The translations under genes and the position numbers were made by a program. A stretch of 59,767 bases of DNA from Planoprotostelium fungivorum (lineage: Eukaryota; Evosea; Variosea; Cavosteliida; Cavosteliaceae): the NCBI GenBank assembly GCA_003024175.1, contig MDYQ01000175.1:1-59767 (forward strand). The letters are read 5' to 3'. This document shows positions 11,301-22,383 of the stretch, one piece after another (position 1 is the first letter of the stretch; each line of letters starts with the position of its first letter). The notes below the pieces were generated by a model that saw only the letters and a list, made by a program, of their open reading frames with translations, made no database searches and was not told the origin of the DNA.

Positions 11301-13810
11301 TTCAGATGAGAATCGAGTGATTCGGCTCACTCTGGCTGAAATTCGAATTGCTGGTCTCCCAACTCTGGAAGCAAGGTCCTCTGTTTTATTATCAGTCTCT
11401 TCGTGTGTGCAAGGTGGAGTCACTCACTGGCAGGCGGTGATGTCGAACGGCTGTGTGGTGTAGCAAGGAGTGGTGAACACCTGAGTCAAGGGAATCGTGT
11501 TGTTGCTGAACCACGATGCGCCACTGTCTCCTACGTTATTGATGAAGCTCGATTGCGTCAGAGTCGTGAAGCCAATACAGCGGAAACCACCACCGGAAAA
11601 TCTTGCCACGTTGTTGACGAAATTGACGAGGGTGAGTGTACCATTGCCTGAACGGATGAGTCGATCGATCGTATCGTTCGATGATTCACCTGCCATGGAT
11701 AGGCCACCACCGTTTCTGGCTGAATTGGACGTGAAATTTACGTTCTTGAAGGTAGAAGAGGAAGCGGTGGAATAAGTGTAGATAGCACCTGACGACAGTT
11801 GATATTCATTCCTCCCTCACGATCTTCACCTCCATCACCGGAAGGAGATTGAACGACATTGTTGAAGAAAGTACTGTCTTGAACGTTCGCATAAGGAGAA
11901 TAGATGGCACCACCACCTTCTAATGGTCAGGAGAATCAACGCGATCGCACTCACTATTCGTGCTTGTGTTGTTTCCAAATTGAGATCGAATAGCTTGCAC
12001 GAAACTGAGAGCGCAGACTGCGCCTGGACTCGCTCAGTCAAGGTGAGGGGACGTCACTCACCACCACCCATAGCTGCACCGTTAACGTTGACAGAGTTAT
12101 TCATCAAGTTGGCGTCCTGCAGGTAGACGTAATACGAATAGATGGCACCACCTCCAGCGGTAGCGGTGTTGGACTGGAAGGTACTCGATTGAGACTGCGT
12201 GGAGTTGTTCGTCATGATGGCACCACCGTACTTTGCGTTGTTGCCAAAGAAGGTATCTGCAATGGTCAGTGTGAATCGATGCATCGTTTGTGACTCACTG
12301 TTGAAACTCGTCAGATTGAGACCTGCGATAGCACCTCCGTTTCCAAGGATAGCGGAATTGGATTGGAACATGTTGCCCATGAAGGTACCGAAGGCAGAGG
12401 AGGATACGGAGCCTCCATTGTTCTGAGCCGTGTTCCTGTCTCCATCAGATGATCATCATCATCAGGCGATACACACCCAAAGAAGGTGCAAGCGTCCACC
12501 ATGATGACTGTGCTGGCTTCCGGCGTCGTTGATATTGCTCCTCCACTTCCACCGGCGGTGTTCTTGTTAAACGTGACCCTGTGGAATTCCATGTTTTTAC
12601 CGCTGACAGCTCCGGCGTTGGAGGTGGCCGAATTGTTGAAAAAAGTGGAGTCTATGATGTATACGATGTTGTCGCCACCCACGGCTCCACCTTCACCGCC
12701 GACGTTGCCAGAGAAGGTGGACGATTGGACGTTGACGCTGTAGCCGGCCCAGACGACTCCACCACGGGCAGGTGTTCCCGTGGAGGTGGCCGCGTTTCTC
12801 TCGAATGAGCATCCGATGATGGTGGCGTTGATCGATGATGTGATGGCGACACCTCTGTTGGGGGCGGTGTTGCTGTTCTGGGAGGTGGTGAGGGGGGATG
12901 CGATAGAGGATGACTCACAAAGTTACAATTGGTGGCTTGAATGATGGAACCGCTGAGGATGGTGCCAGTGATGGATCGGAATCGAGAGCCGGTGGACATC
13001 ACATTCGGACCCGATGCGACGGTGCCAGAGACGCCAGTGAAGTTCGAGTTGGAGATGATGATCCATGATGTAGCTGACAAGAGAGGGGATGAAGTTGTAG
13101 TATAGGTCAGATTGAAGTTGGAATTGTTGATGGAGGTGTTCTTGGATGATACTCCCGTCAAGCCCCAGAAATTTGAGTTGTAGATCTGCATCCAACCGTT
13201 GGGGGAGCTGAGAGATGAAGGCAGGGAGGATGGTGGTGAAGTAAAGAGGGTACTTCCAATCACGGTCACATCTGCCGTCGTCAGCGTGAAACGAGTCGAC
13301 GAGAATCGATCGACTCACTGACTCCTGGTGCATTTACGGAAGAAGAATTGAAGTTAGAGTTTATGATGGTCACGGCCCCCACCATATTGTAATTCCAAGC
13401 AGTTGAAACACTATTTCCATTCTGTATGAGCACCTGAAACGTCAATCGAGGGTGACGATCTGACCGATACACACCAATCCAAAACCAGTAAAGGTGTATG
13501 AGCTAGCAGTCACTTGTCCACTGCCTTGGAAAGTGATGTTCAAGGTCTGGCCGGCACTGCCGGATAGGGTCTCGTTCGCACCTACCAGGACGGAATCGAT
13601 GATGACAGTCACGGGATTTGTGGAACAACCGGCGCTGGCCGAACCGAAGCCTGACGAAGAGATGAGTCACCTCCATCTTCTTTAGAACACACCCGCTGCG
13701 AGACCGCCACTACTGGATGTTGTGGAGGTGCACACAGATGAGGCAAGTAGGGGCAACGCTAATAATACACAGAGCAAGAACTGCATCTGAAGCTGTGCGT
13801 TGGACCGCAT
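5327..13810 (-). CDS. Very large secreted/cell-surface receptor: beta-helix repeats, mucin-like stalk, REJ, GPS, one TM
   Basis: The start at 13810 gives a signal peptide (MRSNAQLQMQFLLCVLLALP). Many small exons then encode Asn/Ser/Gly-rich repeats of the type GSxFSNN, typical of right-handed beta-helix (pectin-lyase-like) surface proteins (about 13800-9990). Next come a Thr/Ser/Glu-rich mucin-like stretch (9660-8600), then a REJ-like region (8440-7020, with RFNASRSYDPDS). A GPS motif follows at 5780-5900, with paired Cys, a Trp and the HL-T cleavage-type sequence CRCHHLTEF. One hydrophobic span (VAASVAFVLVAAVAVILGTI) and a tail of about 90 Ser/Asp-rich residues end the protein. Splices worked out include 5688-5727, 6972-7015 and 7094-7131 (38-44 nt). 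REJ plus GPS is the polycystin/adhesion-GPCR signature, but there is a single span. Two fused gene models are possible; the only signal peptide is at the far end. Confidence 0.8.
8600..9175 (-). repeat. Ser/Thr minisatellite (SSTTSST / SSTVAPTT units)
   Basis: Short tandem units encode SSTTSST and SSTVAPTTSS repeats on the minus strand inside the large surface-protein gene. The copies are near-perfect, so length is likely to vary between strains. The products would be a heavily O-glycosylated, extended stalk. Confidence 0.85.
9176..9660 (-). repeat. TTTEA minisatellite (18/36-bp units)
   Basis: Tandem units encode alternating YTTTEA and QTTTEA/ETTTEA blocks on the minus strand. The array is in frame with the flanking exons and is followed by the Ser/Thr array. 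Confidence 0.9.
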
Positions 13811-13991
13811 GCTAGAGTTGTGTTTCGGTTGCTGCTGAAGGATCTTGGTTCATTCAACCGGTAAGGCCCTTAAGCTCCGAAAAGCTTAAAAACGGCTACA
13901 CAAAGTCGGCCTTACGGTTCAGAGAAGGCTATTTTAGGTCCTCAAGCGTGGGAAGGCCAAATAAAGAGTAAAATCCGCGTGGAACACACTT

Positions 13992-15312
13992 CTATTTCGC
14001 CTGGACGACGTCCCTCATTCCCGTGTGTCTCAGAAACAAAAAGTAATTGGCGGGATCGACTCTCCTTAGGTATTTGATGAGCTTGTGTCTGTGGGACACT
14101 ATCCTCTGGTAGCTGTGTCGTGATTCTGCATCGGAAGGGTACTGAGTCACGTGTCTCTGAAGTGACTCGACTCTCTTGTGAACGGCCATGGCTGTGGAGG
14201 GTCAGAGATGGGTCCGTCTACAACGAGACGTCACCCATGGCGGCGGGGGCTCCGGTGTCGTACTCGTCTTTCTGGAAGGGAAGCATGGCTTGCCTCGTGA
14301 GAAATTTTCTCTTCTCGTTGGGTGAGGCGTCACGGTAGGTCAGGGCGGCCTTGACCTGTCGGGAGGTTCAGTCGACTGTGGACAGGTGGTGATGAGATGA
14401 TGATGATGGAGAGGATGTGCGATGACACGTCAAAGTCGAAACACGATGTCGTCACGCATCACGCGTCCATGCGATGACAAACGATGACGACCCGAGTACA
14501 TCTCCCATCCAATCCCTCACCTTATTCGGAGCGTTCTTCAGCTCGTCTGCCTTGATTCCAAATCGATAGTGTCCCCTGTATTCCTTTGGAATCTCCTCCC
14601 AGAACGTCTCCTCTTCGTTGGGATCGAACGCATCGATGGGCGTGTGGCTGACTTCATTCGACAGTGACCTCCACCCGGGCTCGGCCTCGGCCTCGATTTC
14701 GGCTCCAGTTCCATTGTTCTCTTCATCGGGGTAGTCATCAGAGATGTTGGACTCTGAGATGGTGAAGAATCTCTTCTTGAATTGGGGTTTGTGCATGGTG
14801 CGGTAGTTTCCATCATCGTAGAAACCGATGGGCGTCTTCATGTCTTCGATCCAGTTCATGACTTCTCTCGGATAGAATCTCTTGTAGCGTAGCTCCTCCA
14901 GGGTCTTGTAGACGGGGGCGTTCTTCCTCTCATCGTATCTCTTCTTCTCCTGTTTGATCATCTCGATGAAGGCCTTCTTGTCTAATGTCTTGGGGCTGGG
15001 CAGTTTGACGGGCCTCCTCTCCTTTGGAATCTGGTCGCTGAAGTTCTCGGTGGCCGGGATGACATCTGGATCGACGGGTTCATCAAAGTTCTCGGGTTGA
15101 AACTGTGGGGCATCTTCGGTCTTTAAGAGGTCGATCATGGACTGGAGGGGATCTCTGTCTGCCTCTTGGCCGTCGGCGGACTTTGAGTCTTCAAAGATGT
15201 CGGAGATGTCCATATCAGAGAAGGCCTTGGGGGTCCTGTTGTCTTGATTTTTAATGGACAGACTGCTGATGAGATCGTCTAAACCGAAGTCATCTGTCTT
15301 CTTGGAGGACAT
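13992..15312 (-). CDS. MRPS15: Mitochondrial ribosomal protein uS15m with a long N-terminal extension
   Basis: The last exon encodes the S15 core: EYDTGAPAAM, then helices ending HSYQRIVSHRHKLIKYLRR and DPANYFLFLRHTGMRD, matching the family pattern around the rRNA-binding HS..RG..LV..R..LL.YL motif. Three exons join through an intron at about 14361-14525 and a 43-nt intron at about 14193-14235. The first exon adds about 280 residues of acidic, partly charged sequence not found in bacterial S15 (about 89 residues). It includes FYPREVMNWIEDMKTPIGFY, which may be a mitoribosome-specific domain. A classical presequence is not evident in MSSKKTDDFGLDD, so import may use another signal. It is divergently paired with the alanyl-tRNA synthetase gene. 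Confidence 0.8.
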
Positions 15313-15655
15313 GCATCTTCTTCCTGAGACTGTGATTTCAGAAAATCATATCATGCGATGTGACTGGCGATAGATCACCTGATTGAATAGAGATGATGGC
15401 ACGAGTAGTAGTCTTTGAATTTAACACAGCTGCAGACCGTGAATCGAGATTTCAAACATTTCATCATGTTCAAACCTGTTCTATTGTGCCCCGCCGTACC
15501 AACCACGTGGCGAAGTGATCCGCATCTTCTCACCAAGCTTAGAGTGTTCATTTGTGCACCTTCAAAAGATGTGATGTGATGATGATGCGACCAGCAGTGA
15601 GATATCTTATTTTTCTGACAAGGAACGGGGAAAGAGCAAACCGCATCCAAACACG
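15313..15655. promoter_or_regulatory. Shared intergenic region between divergent uS15m and AlaRS genes
   Basis: These 343 bases separate two start codons on opposite strands, so they must hold both promoters and 5' untranslated regions. Both neighbours serve translation. No TATA box or repeated factor site is clear by eye. Confidence 0.5.
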
Positions 15656-18600
15656 ATGAGCGAGTGGACAGTACAGAAGGTTCGCCAGACCTTTATTGAC
15701 TTCTTCAAAAGCAAGGAGCATGAGTTTGTTCCATCATCTCCCGCAGTCCCCGTCAATGATAAGACTCTTCTCTTTGCGAACTCGGGTATGAACCAGTTCA
15801 AGCCCATTTTCCAAGGAACTGTGGACCCCACCAATCCTCTTTCCAAATTGAAGAGAGCAGCGAACAGGTACGCTGATCACAATCCCATTATCTCGACGTG
15901 TCACATGATCTCACTTTCATCTGCAGCCAAAAGTGTATCCGTGCCGGAGGTAAACACAATGACCTCGACGATGTCGGCAAAGACACCTACCATCACACAT
16001 TCTTTGAGATGTTGGGTAACTGGTCGTTCGGTGATTACTTCAAGCAAGAGGCCATCGACTGGGCCTGGGAGCTCTTGACTAAAGTGTATGGTCTGCCCAC
16101 AGATCGTCTGTACGTCACATACTTTGAAGGTGACGACCGCTTCGGTCTGAAGCCCGACGAGGAAGCTCGTCAGATGTGGCTCAAATATCTCCCAACCGAG
16201 AGAGTCTTGCCATTCGGTGAGTCGTCATGAACATTCGATTCTAATCGTACATTTTCATTCGTTCCATTCGATGCCGACGTTGACTTCCTCAGGCATGAAG
16301 GAGAACTTTTGGGAGATGGGAGAGACTGGACCCTGCGGACCCTGCTCCGAGATCCATTTCGATCGCATCGGTGGAAGAGATGCCGCCCACCTCGTCAACC
16401 GCGATGATCCGCTCGTCATCGAGATCTGGAACTTGGTCTTCATGCAGTTCAACCGTGAGCCCGACAGAAGTCTGAGGACGTTGCCCGCCAAGCACGTGGA
16501 CACTGGAATGGGTCTGGAGAGACTCGTCTCCATCCTGCAGAACGTGAACAGCAACTACGACACCGATATCTTCACTCCTTACTTTGAGACGATCCGTCAA
16601 GCTACCGGAGCTCCTCAATACGCTGGAAAGGTGATCATCTCCCCATCGACGTCACCACCATCGTCTCCCATCCATCCTCATCCTCCATCACGATCATCTC
16701 CCATCCATCCTCATCCTCCATCACGATCATCTCCCATCCATCATCCTCCTCCATCACGATCATCTCCCATCCATCATCATCCTCCATCACGATCATCGAC
16801 TGACGCCGAGAAACAGGTCGGAAAGGCAGAAGACCCCCAGAGCATCGACATGGCCTACCGTGTCGTCGCCGATCACATCCGAACCCTCTGCTTCGCCATC
16901 GCCGACGGTGCCGTTCCCTCCAACGAGAAGAGAGGTTTCGTCCTGCGTAGAATCCTCCGCAGAGGCGTCCGCTACGGTTCAGACAACCTCGGCGGCGGCG
17001 TCGGTTTCTTCTCGAAGCTCGTACCCAGAGTCGTCGAGCTGATGGAAGATTTTTACCCCGAGCTGAGGTCACAGATCGACACCATCTCCTCCATCGTCCA
17101 AGACGAAGAGAAGTCCTTCGAGAAGACACTGAAGAAGGGAAAAGAGCATTTAGAGAAGGCCATGGCTGCATCGAAAGACACGATGATCATCAGAGGTTCT
17201 GATGCGTTCACCCTCGCCGACACCCACGGCTACCCCATCGATCTCACCCAACTCATCGCAGAGGAGAACGGCTACACCGTGGACGTGAAAGAGTACGCCG
17301 TACTCGTCGAGGAAGCGAAGAAGAAGAGCAGAGAGGCCAGACAGAAGGAGAGCGACATGATGAAATTAGACGTCAACGCCACCGCCCAACTTGGAAGAGA
17401 GAACACCCCCACCACCCGCGACGAGTACAAGCACGAAGTCAAGCCGGTACAAGCGAAGATTCTGGCCATCTGGAACGGCAGCGAATTCGTGCAGGAGGTC
17501 TCGGAGCAAGACAAGTACCACGGCATCGTTTTAGACGTGACCAACTTTTACGCCGAGCAAGGAGGACAGATCTACGACACGGGTGTCTTGACCAACTCGG
17601 CCGGCTTCACCTTCGAGGTGGAGAACGTGCAGACGTACGCCGGTTACGTCCTCCACATCGGTCAGCTGAGCAACGGAACCATTCGAAAGGGTGAAACGGT
17701 GACGGCAAAGATCGACGAAGGGGCCAGACACAAGATCATGTCCAACCACACTTCGACTCACATCTTGAACCACGCGTTGAGGGAAGTCCTTGGTGATGGT
17801 ATCGATCAGAAGGGTTCGTTGGTCGACTCTGAGAAATTGAGATTCGATTTCTCTCACGGAAAGGTGAAGACATCTACATCATCACATGATCATTACACAT
17901 GATCATTACACCATCACACATCATCTTCATTACACCATCACATCACCGTCATCATCATCACACCAGCACATCATCATCATTACACATCATCATCATGATG
18001 CTGACGAGACACTCTAGCCCCTCACAACCGAAGAACTGAAGAAGATCGAAGAACTAGCCGACGCCGACATCAAGGCGAAGTACGGAGTCTACCGTCTAAG
18101 TGTCCCCCTCGCCCAAGCCCAGAGCATCTTCTCTGTTCGTGCCGTCTTTGGTGAGACGTACCCCGACCCCGTTACGGTCGTCTCCATCGGCAAGCCGGTT
18201 GAAGACCTCATCTCCAACCCCTCCAACCCCGAATGGAGAAGGTTCTCCATCGAATTCTGCGGTGGCACCCACATCAAGGACTCTTCCCTCGCGAGAGATT
18301 TCGTCATCATCTCGGAGACGATGATCTCGAAGGGAGTTCGTAGGGTCGTCGCGTGGACGGGAGAAGAGGCGAAGGGAGCCGTGCAGGCTGGACAAGACTT
18401 TCGATCGAGACTGGAGGCGGCGAGAAAGAAGGAGGACGACAAGGAGGTGTCGCAGCTGTCGGTCGAGTTGGAGGGTCTGTCTATCCCCGCCGTGGACAAG
18501 AGAGAGCTGAGGAAGACGGTGGAGGAGATCATCAAGGCCTCGAACAAGCAGCAGAAGAACGTTGTAGAGGACGCGAAGAACAAGGCGGAGGAGCTGGTGA

Positions 18601-19029
18601 AAAAGGCTTTAGAGGAGAAGAAGAATCTCATTGTAGAGGACCTCGACGTCGCCACGGACAAGAAGGCCATCGCCGCCGCGCAGAAGGTTTGGCTCGTTGT
18701 AGACGGAGGGCGTTGTAGATTGACCGTTCGTAGGTGGTCCGCGAAAAGTTTGCCGACGGTGCCGCCGCTTTCTTCTCGAAGGACAACAAGAGCACACTCG
18801 TCTCTGTGGACGTCGGTGCTTCTCTCTTGACAAAGCTAACCGCCGACGCTTGGGTGAAGGAGATTGCAAAGTCCATGGATGCCAAGGGAGGAGGCAAGCA
18901 GGCCACCGCACAGGTGAGAGAAGGGAAGAGGAGGGTTCTGAAGAGGTGCAGGCCAGTGGAAATGACGTCAGCAAGCTGGAGGCTGGAATGCAGACTGCCA
19001 GGGCTTACGCGGCGGAGAAACTGCAATAG
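15656..19029 (+). CDS. AARS: Alanyl-tRNA synthetase
   Basis: Class II synthetase that charges tRNA-Ala. The N-terminus ([17 protein letters not shown]) and the segments [46 protein letters not shown] and GMGLERL fit motifs 1-3 of the catalytic core. The editing domain has HxxxH in [11 protein letters not shown] and the zinc-type CGGTH. The C-terminal part is helical and ends [19 protein letters not shown]. Introns lie at about 15866-15925, 16215-16291, 16631-16816, 17864-18016, 18688-18734 and 18915-18945. The second editing-domain exon begins after the ctag at 18016. Length is about 960 residues, as expected. One gene probably supplies both cytosol and mitochondria, as in many eukaryotes, but no presequence is seen. 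Confidence 0.95.
16631..16816 (+). repeat. AlaRS intron made of ~30-bp tandem repeats, length 3n and stop-free
   Basis: The family alignment requires joining YAGK to VGKAED, which removes these 186 bases (gtgatc...aaacag). The interior repeats units around ccatccatcctcatcctcc and cacgatcatctccc four to five times. It is in frame with no stop codon, so retention would insert 62 Pro/Ser-rich residues in the catalytic region. Confidence 0.75.
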
Positions 19030-19291
19030 AAGACGGCTCGAATAAAGTGGTCGTGTGAGATGGTTGTCTTTCATGATCGTCATCATGGTTCATTTAGGAT
19101 TTCTCTGAAGCTATCTTCTTACCAATTGGAGAGAGACTGATGCAATAACCACGGATGCACAATCATGGGATCTAATGTCTATAGGGCGTGACACATCCTG
19201 GTTTGCAAATCTGTCCGTCTACAACGTCAGAGTGTCTATTGACGTGTTCTTCCGCCTCCACACCGTATTCGGAAATCATAACAACAGCAGC

Positions 19292-21098
19292 ATGGCTAAA
19301 TCAAAGAACAAAGTCAACTTAGCCAAGTTGGGGGTCATGTGTGGCTTGACGACCCTCTTTTTCCTCGCAGAGATCATCGTTGGGTATTTAACCCACTCTT
19401 TAGCCTTGATAGCAGATTCGTTCCACATGCTATCTGATCTCATTGCACTCATCATCGCCATCGTCGCCATCAAGGTTTTTAAGAATGTGATTGGGTTGCA
19501 TCTGATACAGTCACCAGCTATCAGAAAAACACCGCACGGATAGAATGACTTACGGGTGGGTTCGCGCAGAAATCCTGGGAGGTCTAGTCAATGGTCTCCT
19601 ATTACTGGCTCTCGTTTTCAACATCGTATTAGAGGCTATCCAGAGGTTTTTCGATCCACAAGGTCGGCACCTTCACATGTTCACATTACGTCTCGCGGCT
19701 GATTCCAATCAGAGATTTCCAACCCGGTGCTTGTCTTAATCGTCGCCAGTGTGGGATTAGCCTTCAACATCCTGGGTCTACTCTTGTTCGCCGGCCACGC
19801 TGGACATAGTCACGGACACAGCCACGGACATGGACATTCACACGGAGGAAAATCGAAGAAAAAGAATCATGGACACGACCATTCTCACGGACACGAAGAG
19901 GAAGGATCTCACGAACATGGACACTCTGAATCGCACGGAGATCATTCACACGGACACAAGAAGGATGACCATTCACACGGCCACAAGAAAGAAGAACATT
20001 CACACAACCACAAGAAAGAAGAACATTCACACGGCCACAAGAAGGACAAACATTCACATGGACACAAGAAAGAGAAGCACTCTCACGATCATTCTCACGA
20101 GAAGGTGCGCGACGATCGAGTCGAATGAGTCTGATCCGATGCAGGCCGAAACTGCCGTAACCATCCAAACTGAAGATGAATCGAACGAGAGAACGGAAAC
20201 AGATGTAGAGAGGGACCCGTTAGAACACCACCATCACCATTCATCGGACGAAGAGAAGGGAGAATTTACCGTCAGAAATATTCCGAGTAAGAAGAGCTCT
20301 GCCAACAACATCTTGGACACAAAGATTGACATGGCCCTGACGGTTGCCGACATAGAAGGTGATGATCACATCGAGTGCCGTCAGCTGACATGCAGATCAG
20401 ATGACGGTCACGAGTCAAGTTCTACCCTCTACGGTGTCTTCTTACACCTCGTGGGAGATGCATTGGGATCCATCGCTGTCATCGGTAGCTCTCTCTTCAT
20501 CTGGTTGACCAATTACTCGTGGAGATTTTACATCGACCCCGCCACCAGGTCATCCCTCTTTTACATCGACACACGATGTCTCATGATCTCGTTGCACCTC
20601 AAGCTGACTTGAACAGTATCATCTTGTCTCTCTTGCTGGTGAAGAGTGCTTACGGTTTGGTGAAATCGACTTCTCTTGTCTTTCTGCAGAGCGTACCGTA
20701 CAACGTGGACTTGAAGGAAATCAAGAAGGACATCAACGACGTGATCATCGTCATCGCCATCATCATGCTGACGTACATAGATACCCGGCGTGGTCGGTAT
20801 CCATGAGTTACACATCTGGCAGTTAGATGACAAGAGAAACATCTGCACGGTTCACGTGGCCAGTCGAGGTGATGACATGATGCAGATCGGGCAGGCGATC
20901 AAAGATGTGAGACATCATCATCATCGTGACGGAGGGATGACTGAAAGAGGGAAGGTGTTGCACAAGCACGGGGTTCACAACACGACGGTACAGCAGGAAG
21001 TCATAGAAGATGATCTGCCGATGGAGCCCGAGGCCGAGACATGTGCTCTTCTCTGCAAAGAAAACGCCTGCAGGAAGCGTGTCTGCTGCTCCGAATAA
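19292..21098 (+). CDS. ZnT/CDF-family zinc transporter (SLC30A1/Zrc1-like)
   Basis: Cation diffusion facilitator moving Zn2+ out of the cytosol in exchange for protons. TM1-2 contain SLALIADSFHMLSD with the metal-site HxxxD. TM3-4 begin MTYGWVRAEILGGLVNG. A cytosolic loop of about 130 residues after TM4 is packed with HSHGH and HSHGHKK repeats (19800-20110). TM5 carries LYGVFLHLVGDALGS with the second HxxxD, and the C-terminal domain has HELHIWQLD and a Cys-rich end. Introns of about 40 nt, for example at 20105-20141, restore the frame. The stop codon TAA lies inside an AATAAA motif. The size and His-rich loop fit the ZnT1/Zrc1 group; membrane location (plasma membrane or vacuole) cannot be read from sequence. 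Confidence 0.92.
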
Positions 21099-21163
21099 AT
21101 GCATCGACTTGATAGACATTGTCATTTCACATGATTGTGATCATGGATGGACACGTGATCTCT

Positions 21164-22120
21164 TTATACTTCGTTCCAGTACTTTGCCATGAGCGTGTTC
21201 TCTTCTTCCTGGGACCACTTGGTGAAGCGAAGGGAGCGTGTTACGAGTCTGTGGCGTCTGGCTTGTATGGCCTCGCCCGTCTTTGGATGAGTAAAGTCTG
21301 CCATAAAGGTCTCCTTCTTGATGATGGAGCCATACTTGTGATGGCCGGGCAAGTCTTCCCAGTTTAGACCCTTCTCGGCGAGCACCTGTCCATGGTGTCG
21401 GTCGCTTGCGAGGTGTTATGGAAGTCACCTTTTCGATGATCTGATTGGATGTTAGATTCTGGAGGGACTTGTGGGGCAAGACGGCCTGTCCGAACATGGA
21501 CTTGGAGTTTCTCGTGGTATCGTGGGCCGATCTCCAGAAGATGTTGTTGAAGACCTGCCAGGTATCAGACGTTATACGTTGCATTCGATCTCACCTCCAT
21601 CGTGGATGGAAGTGAGAAGACTCTGGCATCGAAGAAAGTGTTGCCTGCGGTGCACTTCTCACGGCATGGATGGTCTACGGGACAAAGGAGGGCGAGATGA
21701 TGGTTGAAACGAGCTGAACAATAACCGGCGGCAAGAGTAGAGACTTTGACGACTCTACCGTTGAAGATGGCGTTCGTCTCCTTCTGATCGACGATGGCTG
21801 CGAAGACGAGGGATATCTCATCGCTGGCGACAAATGCTGATCTGTTGTGGGATCAGATGTTGTTATCCGATGGAATCTGACCTGGCTGAGAAATATTGTA
21901 CCAGATCTCCTGCTGTGGCTATCATCGCATCCGAAATCACATCGTCAAAAGGCTTCTTAAACCCTCTCGTGAAGGTCGAGAAAGAGTGTCCGTCCAAACG
22001 GATGATAAAGGGTAGAGAAGGATCCAATCTCATCTCCATCTTGTCCTCATATGACTTCATGCGAGCTCCTAGGGACATCGGTACCACTTCGGGATCGTTC
22101 ACGACTGGAGCGTCCGTCAT
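21164..22120 (-). CDS. Thg1-like protein (3'-5' RNA polymerase, tRNA 5'-end repair or tRNA-His guanylylation)
   Basis: Exons join to give KSYEDKMEMRLDPSLPFIIR, LDGHSFSTFTRGFKKPFD, then SDEISLVFAAI and FNGRVVKVSTLAAGY. This is the Thg1/TLP core. The metal-binding carboxylates are present (Asp in RLDGH, Asp-Glu in SDE). A 48-nt intron lies between YFSAR and SAFVASDE. Later exons have WRSAHDTTRNSKSMFGQ and end LMAKYWNEV. Thg1 adds G-1 to tRNA-His; TLPs in Dictyostelium repair mitochondrial tRNA 5' ends. The FTRGFKKPFD form looks closer to TLPs than to canonical Thg1, so the repair role is my preference but is not proven. It is convergent with the ZnT gene, only 65 bases away. Confidence 0.85.
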
Positions 22121-22383
22121 GATCTGTGTCTGTATAAATTGTGTTTACCGTTTGATGATGGCACGGCCGTTCGGAGAATGATATGGGATCACGTGATCTC
22201 TTCCAGGAATCCATTCTTCTCACCCCTTCTCGTCTCAGAAAACACAGCACAGAGTTGTCTCTCACCACGATGGACATACTGTGTTCGTACAATATCTCCG
22301 ATCACGATGGACGCACTATTCTCATCTTCTAATCGAGACACAGATGAAACGTTACACTCTCGATTTTAATTACATCGCCTCAT

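Noticed and set aside
16635-17171. Leftward Arg-rich frame of 178 codons opposite AlaRS
   Set aside because: It overlaps conserved synthetase motifs on the other strand and has no domain or splice support.
19764-20168. Leftward Arg/Val-rich frame opposite the zinc transporter
   Set aside because: It is the shadow of the His-rich repeat loop on the plus strand.
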